Shown here: one piece after another, positions 43,324 to 52,343 of the stretch
How the letters are laid out: every line of letters begins with the position of its first letter
Numbering within the stretch: the stretch's first letter is position 1
From: JASHPR01 sp963749145
Lineage (GTDB): Bacteria; Actinomycetota; Actinomycetes; Streptosporangiales; Streptosporangiaceae
DNA: 64,000 bases
NCBI GenBank assembly: GCA_963749145.1
Contig: CAVVLN010000005.1
Location: 930,001-994,000, forward strand
Direction of reading: 5' to 3'
The notes under the pieces: model-generated
What the model saw: the letters and a program-made list of their open reading frames with translations, nothing else
What the model was told of the DNA's origin: nothing
Databases searched by the model: none
Position numbers and translations under genes: made by a program

Positions 43324-44109
43324 TGTTCCATGGCGGATCGCCAGCATGCCGGAACGACGAGGTGCCCTGGTCGGACTTCGACGCCGACGGATATTGGAAG
43401 TGCAACTATTCCTCAGTTTTACCAGAAGACGCCGAAATACTAAGCTACGCCAGTGACTTTCTGATCCGCGCCCGTACCAGCAAGCCGAGAATCTCGCGTG
43501 CTGTGGACGTCGGCACGGGAACCAATCTTTATCCAGCACTGCTCATGTTTGCCCTGGATTGAAAGCCTCGTTTTCACCGAGTACGCCCCGGCCAATATCG
43601 CCTGGCTCGCCGAAAACCTGGCCGACGGGCCCGGCGAATGGGTTTGGCAGCCATTTTGGGATCTTGTGGCAAATTTGCCGGGGTACCGCGGCGTCGAGCA
43701 GCCCCGGCGCCAACTGGCCAGCCGTCACGAGATCCGCCTCCTCAGCGTCTTCGACCTACCCCGGCATGAGTGGGACATGGGCAGCATGTCTTTCGTGGCT
43801 GGCGGCATGTCTTCCGAGGAAGCGGAGTTCGAGTCGGCGGTTCGCTCGTTCCTCGGCGCGCTGACGTCCGGGGCGCCGTTCATGATGGCCTTCATGGAAG
43901 GTTCGGCCGGCTACGAGGTGAGCGGCGTCAGGTTCCCGGGGGTCAGGGTCACTCCCAGGTCGCTGAATGAGCTCCTCGGCCGCCTCCCCGTCACCGGCAC
44001 CGGTCTCCTGCGAACCGACAACTCGGTTCGCCGGCTGACGACCCGGTTACGACGCCATGCTCTTGGTAACGGGATACGTTGGCCGATGACAGTGCCAGAT
44101 GCGGACTGA
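43323..44109 (+). pseudogene. SCO2525-family SAM methyltransferase, copy 1, broken by a frameshift
   Basis: The first part reads NDEVPWSDFDADGYWKCNYS, EDAEILSYASDFL and SRAVDVGTGTNLYPALLM, matching copy 2 downstream block by block. At the TTT at 43548-43550 one extra base shifts the frame; the match resumes as LPWIESLVFTEYAPANIAWL, VWQPFWDLVANL, SVFDLPRHEWDMGSMSFVAG and ALTSGAPFMMAFMEGSAGYE. The AVDVGTGTNLYPALL glycine motif is of the NNMT/PNMT/TEMT methyltransferase type. A clear start codon is missing, so the 5' end may also be damaged. The gene is a tandem paralogue and may be a decaying duplicate, or a sequencing error in a T-run. Confidence 0.65.
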
Positions 44110-44275
44110 CACCGATATGGCGGGCCGCCCTGCCGGGCGCTATCGCCGCCCTGCCGGGCGCTATCGCCGGCGGGTCGGCGCGGCCCCGGACCTGGGCTGT
44201 CCGGGCGCCGTTTCCGGTGGTAGGCTGGTTGTTACCGTCTGGAGTACTCTGCGTCACTCGCGGACTGAGGCCGAA

Positions 44276-45157
44276 ATGAGACATCTCACGCCGAGCGGCG
44301 GTCTGGGGTTACCTCACGAGTATCTTCTCGAAGCTGCTGAGTCAGACCATTCAGAAGCTGTAGCGTTGCGGTCTATGGTTGAGACAGCTCTACCCACGTA
44401 CAATGCCGATGTCAGGTGGGAAGACTTCCCGTCCCAGGACTATTGGCATCGCAACTACAAGGAGATGCTGCCCCCGGACAAAGAAATTATCCGGCTGGTC
44501 GGCTCTTTCTTCAGTGAGGCATTCCGCGGCCGCGCTCGTGTTCCGCGAGCGATCGACGTCGGTTCGGGAACGAATCTTTACCCGGCTCTGCTGATGCTGC
44601 CCTGGGCCGAGCAGATCCTGCTCACTGACTATTCCGAGAGCAACGTCCGCTGGTTGCGCGGTCAGGTCATGGACGACAACGTCGCATGGACGTGGCAACC
44701 TTTCTGGCGGGAACTGCAGGCGCTCGAAGGCTATGACCAGGTCAGTGAGCCGCGCAAGCAACTAAGGGTGACCTGCACCGGCAAGGGCGGGCAGTCGGCG
44801 ATCGAGGAGTACAGCGTCTTCGACCTGCCCCGGGCGCAGTGGCAGCTAGGCACCATGTTCTTTGTCGCCGAGTCCATCACCCGGGACCCCCGAGAGTTCG
44901 CCAAGGCGATCGGGCGCTTCGTCCGCGCGCTCGAGCCGCATTCGCCGTTTGCGGCTGCTTTCATGAGCGGCTCCGAAGGGTACCCGCTGGGCAGCGTGAC
45001 CTACCCGGCCCTGCCGGTTACCGCGGACGACATAAGGGAACATTTCACGCGCCTCCGCGTGAGCGAGCTTAGCGTAAAGGAGCTCGAAACCTCCCAGCTT
45101 GTGCGGGAAGGTTATAAGGGGATGATTGTAGCTACCGGCATTACCGGCGACCATTGA
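44276..45157 (+). CDS. SCO2525-family SAM-dependent methyltransferase, copy 2
   Basis: 293 residues from ATG 44276 (GAGG upstream). The SAM-binding core reads RAIDVGSGTNLYPALLMLPW, AEQILLTDYSESNVRWLRGQ, then WTWQPFWREL and SVFDLPRAQWQLGTMFFVAE. It is NNMT/PNMT/TEMT-like, a fold that methylates small amines, but the acceptor is unknown. It is followed after 15 bp by the SCO2524-like gene and begins the intact part of the operon. The name rests on my recognition of the actinobacterial SCO2525 family by sequence and context. Confidence 0.75.
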   Translation: MRHLTPSGGLGLPHEYLLEAAESDHSEAVALRSMVETALPTYNADVRWEDFPSQDYWHRNYKEMLPPDKEIIRLVGSFFSEAFRGRARVPRAIDVGSGTNLYPALLMLPWAEQILLTDYSESNVRWLRGQVMDDNVAWTWQPFWRELQALEGYDQVSEPRKQLRVTCTGKGGQSAIEEYSVFDLPRAQWQLGTMFFVAESITRDPREFAKAIGRFVRALEPHSPFAAAFMSGSEGYPLGSVTYPALPVTADDIREHFTRLRVSELSVKELETSQLVREGYKGMIVATGITGDH

Positions 45158-45172
45158 CGAAGGCCGGCGACT

Positions 45173-47017
45173 ATGGAGATCCAGACGCGGCGGCAGATCC
45201 TCGAGATCTGGCGAGCGACCGTTGATTACTCTTACCGTAACGGCAAATGGAACTGGGGCGGGCGCAGCGGGCCTAACTCCATCAGCGACGCTGAGCAGCT
45301 ACTGACCATCCTGTATCCGGCCACCGCCGTCGAATCGCTGAAAGTGGACAGCGTCGACGAGACCGCAGACGACGTTCGGGATTACCTGCGCTCTCTCGGC
45401 AATGAGATAGACATCCCGAGGCGGCTTGTCGACTTCGTCCACGAATACCTAACCACCTACCTGATCGACGGAGCCCCTGATTTCTCGGGAAGCTCTTATT
45501 TCCAGGTCGACGAGGAAGATGCCCGGGAGGTGAAGCCTGAGCAGCGGAAGTTGCACGTGGTGGACTCCTTCTCGATGTCCGTCACCCTGTGCCTGGCCAC
45601 ACTGGGCTTCCTGCGGGTCTATCGTCAGAGCCTGCAAAGCCAGAAGATGCTGCAGCGGATCGACAAGGTCGAGGAGCTCGCCTCGCAACGACTGACCGCG
45701 GCTATGGTGGGCTTGCTGCGTAGCTTCACGGTCAACACCTTCGACCCGAGCGACGTGCCCGGCCAGACCATGTGCTCGGTGATCAACCAGACCGGCGTAG
45801 CCAACGAGATCCTCGTGAGCACTCTCCTGCAGGACCTGAGCCAGGTCCGGGCCGGCCTGCGGCAGGAACTGACGATCGGGTCCGGCCAGGTCGCCGAGGA
45901 ACTGGAGAACCGCGGCCGCCTGTTCGAGTGCGGATGGTCCTGGGGCGTCGTCGACGGCGCGCCGGAGATCCCCTATGCGACCAACATCGGCCACCAGCCC
46001 GTCGGTGTGGCCGAGGCGCGCCCGTATCTCTATTTCACCGTGGTCGCCCTCGACGGCATCCAGGACCTCTTCAGCGAGCGGACCCGCATCCTCGGTCTAC
46101 TGGACGAGGAGCAGCAACGGCTGGCCCGGGCCCTGCAGCTACGTTTCGACCTGACCCGGCAGTTCTGGGCCAAGGTGGCGACTTTCGGCGCCGGCCGGTG
46201 GCCGCTCGAAGACTTGCCCTGGCGCACGAGTGACGGCCTGGAATCGGACTACTACTCGGTCCTACTTACCTCGATCGTCGTCGAAGGCATCGGCAGCGAG
46301 AAGTTTGCCAACGTCGACGTCGGGCGGATCGGGCGCCTGCTCGAGGAACTGGCGAACCGCGGACGGGTCACCCGCAGGCCGATCAAGGACGATCCAGCGA
46401 TCGAGTTGCATATCCCGGGCATGGAACTGCGGCTGTTCGGCAGCGAGAAGGTCGCCGAGGGTCCCGAGTTGCAGTGGATCGTATCCAGCTACACCCTGCT
46501 GGTGCTGAAGCGACTGCTGCGCGTGGCTGAACTGCTCGACGACCCGACAGCGCGGATCCGGTTCCTCGACCTGGCCGACCTGATCTGGACACACATTGAA
46601 CGCCGCCGAATGAACTCGTCGGCAGCGCGCGGGCTCTGGGACGAGCCGACGCAGATTTTCGCCGACAGCCCGTTCCCCGCCTACGGGGTGCCCTCCTGGT
46701 ACCACACCGAACGGGTTATCGAGGTGTTGGTCGCCGCGGCCAACGTGACCCAGGCCACGGTGACCTCCGAACTCATCGGGCACGCCCAGCAACTGCTGGC
46801 TGAGGCGGAACACCTATTCGACCAGGAACGGCTGCGCGGTACGAACGACACCGGAGAGCAGATGCGGGAGAGCTTCCAGGTGGTGGGTGGGAAGCTGCGG
46901 CGGGCCCGGGAACTGCTGCGCGACCGGCCCGCGACCGCGAGCGTCCTGGCCGGTGACGTGCTTCGCGAACTCGACACGCTCGATGCGGCTCGCCAGGACA
47001 CCGCAAGGATGACCTAG
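45173..47017 (+). CDS. SCO2524-family protein
   Basis: 614 residues from ATG 45173. RRQILEIWRATVDYSYRNGK WNWGG opens the protein; KLHVVDSFSMSVTLCLATLG, VNTFDPSDVPGQTMCSVINQ, FECGWSWGVVDGAPEIPY and RPYLYFTVVALDGIQDLFSE are notable conserved-looking blocks. The remainder is mainly helical with heptad-like stretches near 310-340 and 540-605 and no membrane segment or signal. I recognise it as the large component of the SCO2521-SCO2525 neighbourhood; no biochemical role is known to me. It sits two bases upstream of the P-loop gene. Confidence 0.7.
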   Translation: MEIQTRRQILEIWRATVDYSYRNGKWNWGGRSGPNSISDAEQLLTILYPATAVESLKVDSVDETADDVRDYLRSLGNEIDIPRRLVDFVHEYLTTYLIDGAPDFSGSSYFQVDEEDAREVKPEQRKLHVVDSFSMSVTLCLATLGFLRVYRQSLQSQKMLQRIDKVEELASQRLTAAMVGLLRSFTVNTFDPSDVPGQTMCSVINQTGVANEILVSTLLQDLSQVRAGLRQELTIGSGQVAEELENRGRLFECGWSWGVVDGAPEIPYATNIGHQPVGVAEARPYLYFTVVALDGIQDLFSERTRILGLLDEEQQRLARALQLRFDLTRQFWAKVATFGAGRWPLEDLPWRTSDGLESDYYSVLLTSIVVEGIGSEKFANVDVGRIGRLLEELANRGRVTRRPIKDDPAIELHIPGMELRLFGSEKVAEGPELQWIVSSYTLLVLKRLLRVAELLDDPTARIRFLDLADLIWTHIERRRMNSSAARGLWDEPTQIFADSPFPAYGVPSWYHTERVIEVLVAAANVTQATVTSELIGHAQQLLAEAEHLFDQERLRGTNDTGEQMRESFQVVGGKLRRARELLRDRPATASVLAGDVLRELDTLDAARQDTARMT

Positions 47018-47019
47018 GG

Positions 47020-47940
47020 ATGCTGCTGTTCGCGACCTCGGACAAGGGCGGGACTGGCCGCTCGGTCACCGGCAGCAACGTGGTGTACCGGCGCGCGCTG
47101 CAAGGCGGCGACGTCTGCTACGTCGACTTCGACTTCGGTTCGCCGACATCGGGAGCGATCTTCGGCATCAGCGCGCTCTCCCGCGGCACGACCACGGGCA
47201 GTGGCACCCACTCCTACCTTCAGCGCCGATCGCACTCGGAGGAGGTGTGGGACGTCTGGCAGCATTCCGACCGCAACAGCCTCCGGCACCGGCGGCCTGG
47301 CACGGGCCGACTGGCGCTGGTGCCTGGTGACGCCGGCGGAGGGGAGTTCTCCTTCGACGCCGGCACGGTCGAGCGCTGCATCGATCTGTTCCTCCGGCTG
47401 CACAGCGAGTTCGAAGTCGTTCTGGTGGACCTCAGCGCCGGCCGGTCCTACGCCGCGGAGATGGTGATCCGCGCCACCTCGGCGCCGGAGTTGTCGGGCG
47501 TCGTCACCCGGTGGCTGGTCTTCCATCGCTGGACCCGTCAGCATGTCGTGGCCGCCCACGGCCTAGTCTTCGGCGAACGCGGCCTGCTCGACATCGGCGA
47601 GTCGCACGGCCAGGAACGCGAGAATTTCATCGAGAACATCCGCTTCGTCCGGACCGCGCTGGTGGATCCCAACGCACCGGATCTCGCGGGCCTGCGACCG
47701 CCGCAACTGGCCTGGCTGCGCGAGGCCAACCGGGATCTGCAGCGGCTGGCCTCCGAACTGGATGTAGGGCGGTCCACTGTACTGGGTGAGGTGCCGCTGG
47801 ACCCGGTCCTGCAGTGGCGCGAACAACTGATCACCGACAGCGACGTATGGGACCGCCATGTGGCGAACCAGCCCACCATCCAGGCGTTCGATGCCATCGC
47901 CAAGAGCATGGTCGACGAACAAGCGTGGGAACGGCTGTGA
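47020..47940 (+). CDS. SCO2523-family variant P-loop protein (ParA/MinD-like)
   Basis: 306 residues from ATG 47020. It starts MLLFATSDKGGTGRSVTGSN, a deviant Walker A: the signature Lys9 of ParA/MinD proteins is kept, but the catalytic P-loop Lys is Arg14. VDFDFGSPTSGAIFG (Walker A'-like) and VVLVDLSAGRSYAAEMVI (Walker B-like with an Asp) follow. ATPase activity may be reduced or altered, and dimerisation and partner switching are likely. It overlaps the next gene by GTGA. The family name is by recognition; function is unknown. Confidence 0.75.
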   Translation: MLLFATSDKGGTGRSVTGSNVVYRRALQGGDVCYVDFDFGSPTSGAIFGISALSRGTTTGSGTHSYLQRRSHSEEVWDVWQHSDRNSLRHRRPGTGRLALVPGDAGGGEFSFDAGTVERCIDLFLRLHSEFEVVLVDLSAGRSYAAEMVIRATSAPELSGVVTRWLVFHRWTRQHVVAAHGLVFGERGLLDIGESHGQERENFIENIRFVRTALVDPNAPDLAGLRPPQLAWLREANRDLQRLASELDVGRSTVLGEVPLDPVLQWREQLITDSDVWDRHVANQPTIQAFDAIAKSMVDEQAWERL

Positions 47941-48920
47941 CGAAGGTCCAGACCGAGTTCGTGGAAAGCAGCGCCGACCTCAAGGTGGACTCGCTGCCGC
48001 TCTCCCACGCCTCGGTTGAACTCGGTCACCTTTACACGGAGGATCTGGCCGCCGGCGAGGCCGCGATGAGGGACACCTTCGCGACCGTGGCGCCGTGGGC
48101 CAGGGCGGCAGCACAGACCCCGCGGGCGATCGGGTGTGACAAGCCGCACGCCCGGATCAGCACCTGCTTCCTGATTGACGACTACTTCGGCCGGTTCTCC
48201 ACGCCGGCCGAAGCGATCCCGATGATCCTGTCCGCAGCCGAGAGCGAAGGGCTGCGGATCGACTACCTCGCCCTGGAGTCGTCCTGCGCGGGTGAGCCGG
48301 GCAACGGTCCGGCGAATCTCGTTTTAGGACGCCTCGTCACCGAGCCGGTGCCCGGAACCACCGGCGCGCGGCCGCCCCTCACCGAGACCGGCTGGCTGAC
48401 CAACGGGCGGCGGTCCCCGAATACCTCCGGCGGCGAGGCCATGGCCAAGCGCAGCCCCTGGCAACCGCCGCTGGAGAGCGCGCGCCGACGGCACTCGATC
48501 TTTGTCGACGTCGAACTGTGGGACGAGTACGAGGGCCAGCGGACCTGGTCCTGCCCGATGCTGGCCGCCGTCTGGCAGCTGCTGCGGCTGGGGCTCCTCC
48601 GCGTCCGGGGACAGCCCGTCCTGGTGCCGCGGGACCCGGCCGGCCCGTGGCCGGACAACTGGGAAGAGATGCCGCCGATCACCCGGCTCAACCGCGATGC
48701 GGCCCCGTTCGCCGCCTACACGACGCTTTCGGCGCTGTCGCCGCGCTTCCTGCCCGTCGAGCTGGCCGTCCGCACCATTCTGGGCCAGTTCCAGCCCGAG
48801 GCCGCGGTCCTGGCCGAGACCGACGCCAGGGCCGCGCGGGATGGGATGCGGCTGCCTGACGAACTGGTGGACCGGATCCGTTACGTGTTCGTGGCGCCGG
48901 GAGAGACCGACCCGGCCTGA
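47937..48920 (+). CDS. SCO2522-family protein
   Basis: 327 residues from GTG 47937, overlapping the upstream stop. SVELGHLYTEDLAAGEAAM, ARISTCFLIDDYFGRFSTPA, LRIDYLALESSCA, RHSIFVDVELWDEYEGQRTW, SCPMLAAVWQLLRLG and ARDGMRLPDELVDRIRYVFV are distinctive. The SCPMLAAVWQL segment is amphipathic; no membrane helix or known catalytic motif is seen. It is strictly linked to the P-loop gene by translational overlap, which suggests a complex. Stop codons of this gene and the convergent membrane gene are 13 bp apart. Confidence 0.7.
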   Translation: MTKVQTEFVESSADLKVDSLPLSHASVELGHLYTEDLAAGEAAMRDTFATVAPWARAAAQTPRAIGCDKPHARISTCFLIDDYFGRFSTPAEAIPMILSAAESEGLRIDYLALESSCAGEPGNGPANLVLGRLVTEPVPGTTGARPPLTETGWLTNGRRSPNTSGGEAMAKRSPWQPPLESARRRHSIFVDVELWDEYEGQRTWSCPMLAAVWQLLRLGLLRVRGQPVLVPRDPAGPWPDNWEEMPPITRLNRDAAPFAAYTTLSALSPRFLPVELAVRTILGQFQPEAAVLAETDARAARDGMRLPDELVDRIRYVFVAPGETDPA

Positions 48921-48933
48921 ACCGGCGGCGTGC

Positions 48934-49881
48934 TCAGGTCCGGATCTCGCGCTCGGGGTTAGCGGCCGCCCACAACTTCTCGAACTGGTTCTCCAGGTCG
49001 CGAACCCGGGACGGCATCGGCGCGAGGCGGGTCCGCACGATGGCCGGCCTGGTTGCTCCGGACGTGAAGGTGGTCGCCGGCGTCGTCTCATAACCCACGG
49101 CCCCGTCGAAGATGATGAAGTCGAAGATCATCGCCTGCAGCCGCTCCGGGATGAGCTGATGATCAAGCATCCGCACGTCGACGCCGACCTGACGCTGTGC
49201 CTGAGTGATCTTCAAGAACGTCTCGTCGCGGGCCAGGTCCTCCTTCTCGAAAACGAATATGCGGCGGATGGTGACCTGCCGCTGGATGGCTTCGCGCTGG
49301 AGTTCCAGGTAGCGAGTGCCCAGGTCGCTGGTCCACAACCCGCCGTCGAAGCCGCGCATGCCCGCGTCGACGGTCGAGAGCGAGATCGCGTCGACCGAGC
49401 GCTGGGCCTGTTCGGTAAGCCCGAGCAGCCACTCCCGGTCTTCGCCGTCGTATGCGATCTCTCCTCCTGTCGGTAGCTGCCGCACGAACCGGGTCGCTCG
49501 TTCGATCTCTCGCCGCGCAAGGCCCTGCATCATCGGGCTGACGCTGGCGTCGGCCTTGCCGGCTGCTTCCATGAACTCCGAGAGCAGCGCGGTATCCAGG
49601 ACCGACCGGTCCATCAGGTTTAAGAGCACGCTCGAGGTGTGGATTTGCTGAAAGCCCGTCTCCACCTGATCCTGCAGTCCCGAAACGCGGACCTCGAAGT
49701 CGACGATGAACAGCACGAGCATGGTCCCCAAGGTGACCACCGCGGCGAGCTCAAGAGCGTTCCGACCCGACATTCCACCGGCGTTCGACGCCGCGATCGT
49801 GATCAGCCCGAGGAGCAGAGGGATCCCGATCTTCGAGATGAGGCTCAGGGCGAGAGTCCGCCGGGTTCCGCCGGGCGTCAT
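48934..49881 (-). CDS. Two-helix membrane protein with a PLD-like-looking cytosolic domain
   Basis: 315 residues from ATG 49881. Hydrophobic segments at about 10-31 and 43-62 form a membrane hairpin. A helical linker follows (VSGLQDQVETGFQQIHTSSV), then an alpha/beta domain from about 150: AQRSVDAISLSTVDAGMR, DLGTRYLELQREAIQRQVTI, RRIFVFEKEDLARDETFLKI and FDFIIFDGAVGYETTPA. The strand order and HQLIPERLQ…D arrangement recall phospholipase D-like folds, but no HxK motif is present, so enzymatic activity is doubtful. I do not recognise the family. It sits between SCO2522 and SCO2521 and overlaps the latter's 3' end, so it is probably a functional accessory. Confidence 0.55.
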   Translation of the reverse strand: MTPGGTRRTLALSLISKIGIPLLLGLITIAASNAGGMSGRNALELAAVVTLGTMLVLFIVDFEVRVSGLQDQVETGFQQIHTSSVLLNLMDRSVLDTALLSEFMEAAGKADASVSPMMQGLARREIERATRFVRQLPTGGEIAYDGEDREWLLGLTEQAQRSVDAISLSTVDAGMRGFDGGLWTSDLGTRYLELQREAIQRQVTIRRIFVFEKEDLARDETFLKITQAQRQVGVDVRMLDHQLIPERLQAMIFDFIIFDGAVGYETTPATTFTSGATRPAIVRTRLAPMPSRVRDLENQFEKLWAAANPEREIRT

Positions 49882-50938
49882 GCGGCTCCGACCTCCTCTT
49901 TCTTGGCTCTGTGAGCGGCTGCAATGCCTCTATGATGCCCACGGACAGCTGGTCCCGTATCCGTTGGACGGTTTTCTGCCATTGCAGGGAAAACCCCGAC
50001 CTGACATCGAAGTCCTGCCATATCCCGGTCAGGGTCCTTTTTACATGGGCGGCCGGCATCCAGGCGTGAACGAGATGATCGATGCCGGGCCGGAGCATGC
50101 CGACCAGCTCGGCGGCCGGCCGGCTACGGGCCACAGCCCGGTCAACGAGGCCGACGAGGGCCGAGAGCAGCCAGTCGTGAAGAGCCAGATCGGCGCAGAA
50201 GTCCGCCAGCGCCCACGGGTCAGGTTCCTCGGTGCGCAACCGCACGGTACGCAACCCGTCGGCACCCAGGGTGAAGACCATCTCCTGCCGGTCCGGCGCG
50301 AACTCGGCGGACCAGCGCAGCCTGGTGCGGCGGCTGCGGAACGGCGGGTTGTGATCTAGCTGCGTGCTCCGCTGGATCGCGGCCAGCGCGCGCACGTTCA
50401 CCGCGCCCAGATCGAGGACCCGCACGTTCGCCGGACCGTCGAGGAACCCCGTCACCAGCTTCTCCTGGGGCACGGTTCCGAGCACCTCGAGCACTCCGGG
50501 CTGAGCCAGGTAGTGCCCCCAGGGCCGACGGCGGCCGGTGGACTCGGGCCGGAGGGTCGCGTGGGTCCCGGCCTGGACGATGTGGCCGTCGGTCAGCGAC
50601 AGGCGGGTAGCCGGGGTTCCCACGAGGCGCACCTCACGCTGTCCGGCGACCGGTGCGAGGCAATCAACGCCCGTGAGGACCTCAGGCGACCACGCGTAGC
50701 GCACGGGACGCTCACGCGTTCGCACCGAACTGCCGGGCAGAACAGAAAGCAACGCGGCCGCGGTATCGGCCGACACTGCGGTGGAGGTCAGCAGAAGCCC
50801 GGTATGGACCTCTCCGATGGTCAGGCGCACAGTCCGGCAATACTGCGGGCTCGACACCTCATGTTGCGCACCCCCTGGATACGATCGCGCCACGATTGCC
50901 ACCAGGGCCAATGTTGCTACCCCCTGGGGCAATTCCAT
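49751..50938 (-). CDS. SCO2521-family protein
   Basis: 395 residues from ATG 50938; GTG 50857 or 50830 (VRLTIGEVHTGLLL) may be the real start. LTIGEVHTGLLLTSTAVSAD, TRERPVRYAWSPEVLTGVDC and the PGIDHLVHAWMPAAHVKRTL segment are distinctive of the SCO2521 family as I recognise it. The last about 45 residues (SEPHDARRNPADSR…) read the start of the membrane gene in another frame and look non-native, so the true stop has probably been lost by an indel near 49880-49920. Function unknown. Confidence 0.65.
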   Translation of the reverse strand: MELPQGVATLALVAIVARSYPGGAQHEVSSPQYCRTVRLTIGEVHTGLLLTSTAVSADTAAALLSVLPGSSVRTRERPVRYAWSPEVLTGVDCLAPVAGQREVRLVGTPATRLSLTDGHIVQAGTHATLRPESTGRRRPWGHYLAQPGVLEVLGTVPQEKLVTGFLDGPANVRVLDLGAVNVRALAAIQRSTQLDHNPPFRSRRTRLRWSAEFAPDRQEMVFTLGADGLRTVRLRTEEPDPWALADFCADLALHDWLLSALVGLVDRAVARSRPAAELVGMLRPGIDHLVHAWMPAAHVKRTLTGIWQDFDVRSGFSLQWQKTVQRIRDQLSVGIIEALQPLTEPRKRRSEPHDARRNPADSRPEPHLEDRDPSAPRADHDRGVERRWNVGSERS

Positions 50939-51384
50939 CGCATGACGCTGCGCGACGCAATACCTGGCGGCGCCCGCGCCATTCGACGTCCGGCGAGCGT
51001 CACGTTTTGCGGTGAGGAGGCCGCTACCGAATCACGGCCGCACTATTAGGTGTCCGCACGCTTATCGGCGACCACGCGGGACGGAGCCCTCCCGGGTCGC
51101 AGCCCATCGCGCGCTGATCCGCCTGCGAGGAGTGCGGCGCCATGGCGGCGCGGCCGGCCGGGCGGCGGTTGGGCAGGAGGAACTCGGCATCGTCACATCA
51201 AGCCACTGACGCTGGCTGAATAGCTCCACCGTGGCGTGCCGCTTACCCCGCCGATTGATGCATTTCTGGCCAGCCAGTCCCGGCTTTTCCGCCGAACACG
51301 TCAGCGGGCCTTGATCCAGGGCGCCGGCCTGATGGCGGGCGTCGTGCTGGCTGCTGACCCAGAACGCGGTCCTGGCCGTGACCG
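50939..51384. other. Intergenic region with no supported gene
   Basis: Between SCO2521 and the 2-hydroxyacid dehydrogenase. A minus-strand frame contains EKPGLAGQKCINRRGKRHA and VELFSQRQWLDV (about 51200-51290), which reads like protein but has no recognisable domain or start. Otherwise nothing is seen. Confidence 0.4.
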
Positions 51385-52314
51385 TCAGTATCCGAGGGCG
51401 GGGTCGACGAGCCCGAGCAGCGGCTCGCCCGCGGCGAACCTGGCCACGTTGTCCCGGATGCGGCGGGCCAGCAGCGGCGTGATCATCTCGGTGGTGTCCG
51501 CGGTGTGCGGGGTGATGATGCAGTTCTCCCGCCCCCACAGCGGGTGCCCGTCCGGCAGCGGCTCGGGGTCGGTCACGTCGAGCGCCGCGCCGCCGATCGC
51601 GCCCTCGTCCAGCACCGTCACCAGGGCACCGGTGTCGACGTGACCGCCGCGGGCCACGTTGACCAGCCACGCGCCGGGGTGCATGGCCGCGAGCGCGGCG
51701 GGCCCGATGATGCGCTCGGTGGCCGGGGTGAGCGCCAGGGCCAGGAACACCACCTGAGCCCCGGCCAGCGCCCCGGGCAGCGCATCCTCGCCCACCGTGC
51801 GCGCCGCCCCGGGCAGCGGGTCGGGCCGGTGGCGGACCACGGTCGCGGTGACCCGCAGCGGCGCGAGCAGCTCGAGCAGGCGCTCGGTGATCCCGCCGCC
51901 GCCGAGGATCGTGACCGGCTGGTCGTACAGGCTCGTCCCGGCCGGCTTCCCCCACGACCGGGCCATGACCCGCCGCGGCAGCAGGCGCAGGCCGGCCAGC
52001 GCGAGGGCCAGGGCGTGCTCGGCGACCGGCTCGGCGTAGGCGCCCTTGGCCGAGGTCCACACCAGGCCCGGGTCGAACATCCCGGCCGCCGCCACCTTCT
52101 CGACGCCGGCGAACGGAAGCTGTACCCAGCGCGCGGAGCTCGCCATGGCCAGCGCGGCCCGCAGGCCGTCGAGGTCGGCCGGGTTGAGCCAGACCAGCGC
52201 GTCGGCACGGGCATCGACATCGGCGGGCTCGCCGCCGCCGTCGCGGATCGCCTTCTCGGCGAATTCACTGCGGTTCGGGCCCAGGGCCACCCGGGGGGCT
52301 GTCACGGTCAGCAC
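51385..52314 (-). CDS. D-isomer-specific 2-hydroxyacid dehydrogenase
   Basis: 309 residues; the frame starts at 52314. The NAD-binding core reads VTILGGGGITERLLELLAPL (GxGxxG-type), and the catalytic region includes GAWLVNVARGGHVDTGALV (Arg), ALDVTDPEPLPDGHPLW (Glu) and CIITPHTADTTEM (His). It interconverts a 2-keto acid and D-2-hydroxy acid, or glyoxylate and glycolate. The N-terminal substrate half is somewhat short. No operon partners are visible. Confidence 0.88.
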   Translation of the reverse strand: MLTVTAPRVALGPNRSEFAEKAIRDGGGEPADVDARADALVWLNPADLDGLRAALAMASSARWVQLPFAGVEKVAAAGMFDPGLVWTSAKGAYAEPVAEHALALALAGLRLLPRRVMARSWGKPAGTSLYDQPVTILGGGGITERLLELLAPLRVTATVVRHRPDPLPGAARTVGEDALPGALAGAQVVFLALALTPATERIIGPAALAAMHPGAWLVNVARGGHVDTGALVTVLDEGAIGGAALDVTDPEPLPDGHPLWGRENCIITPHTADTTEMITPLLARRIRDNVARFAAGEPLLGLVDPALGY

Positions 52315-52343
52315 CCTAATGCACCCCCGCCTCGCCGGCCGCC

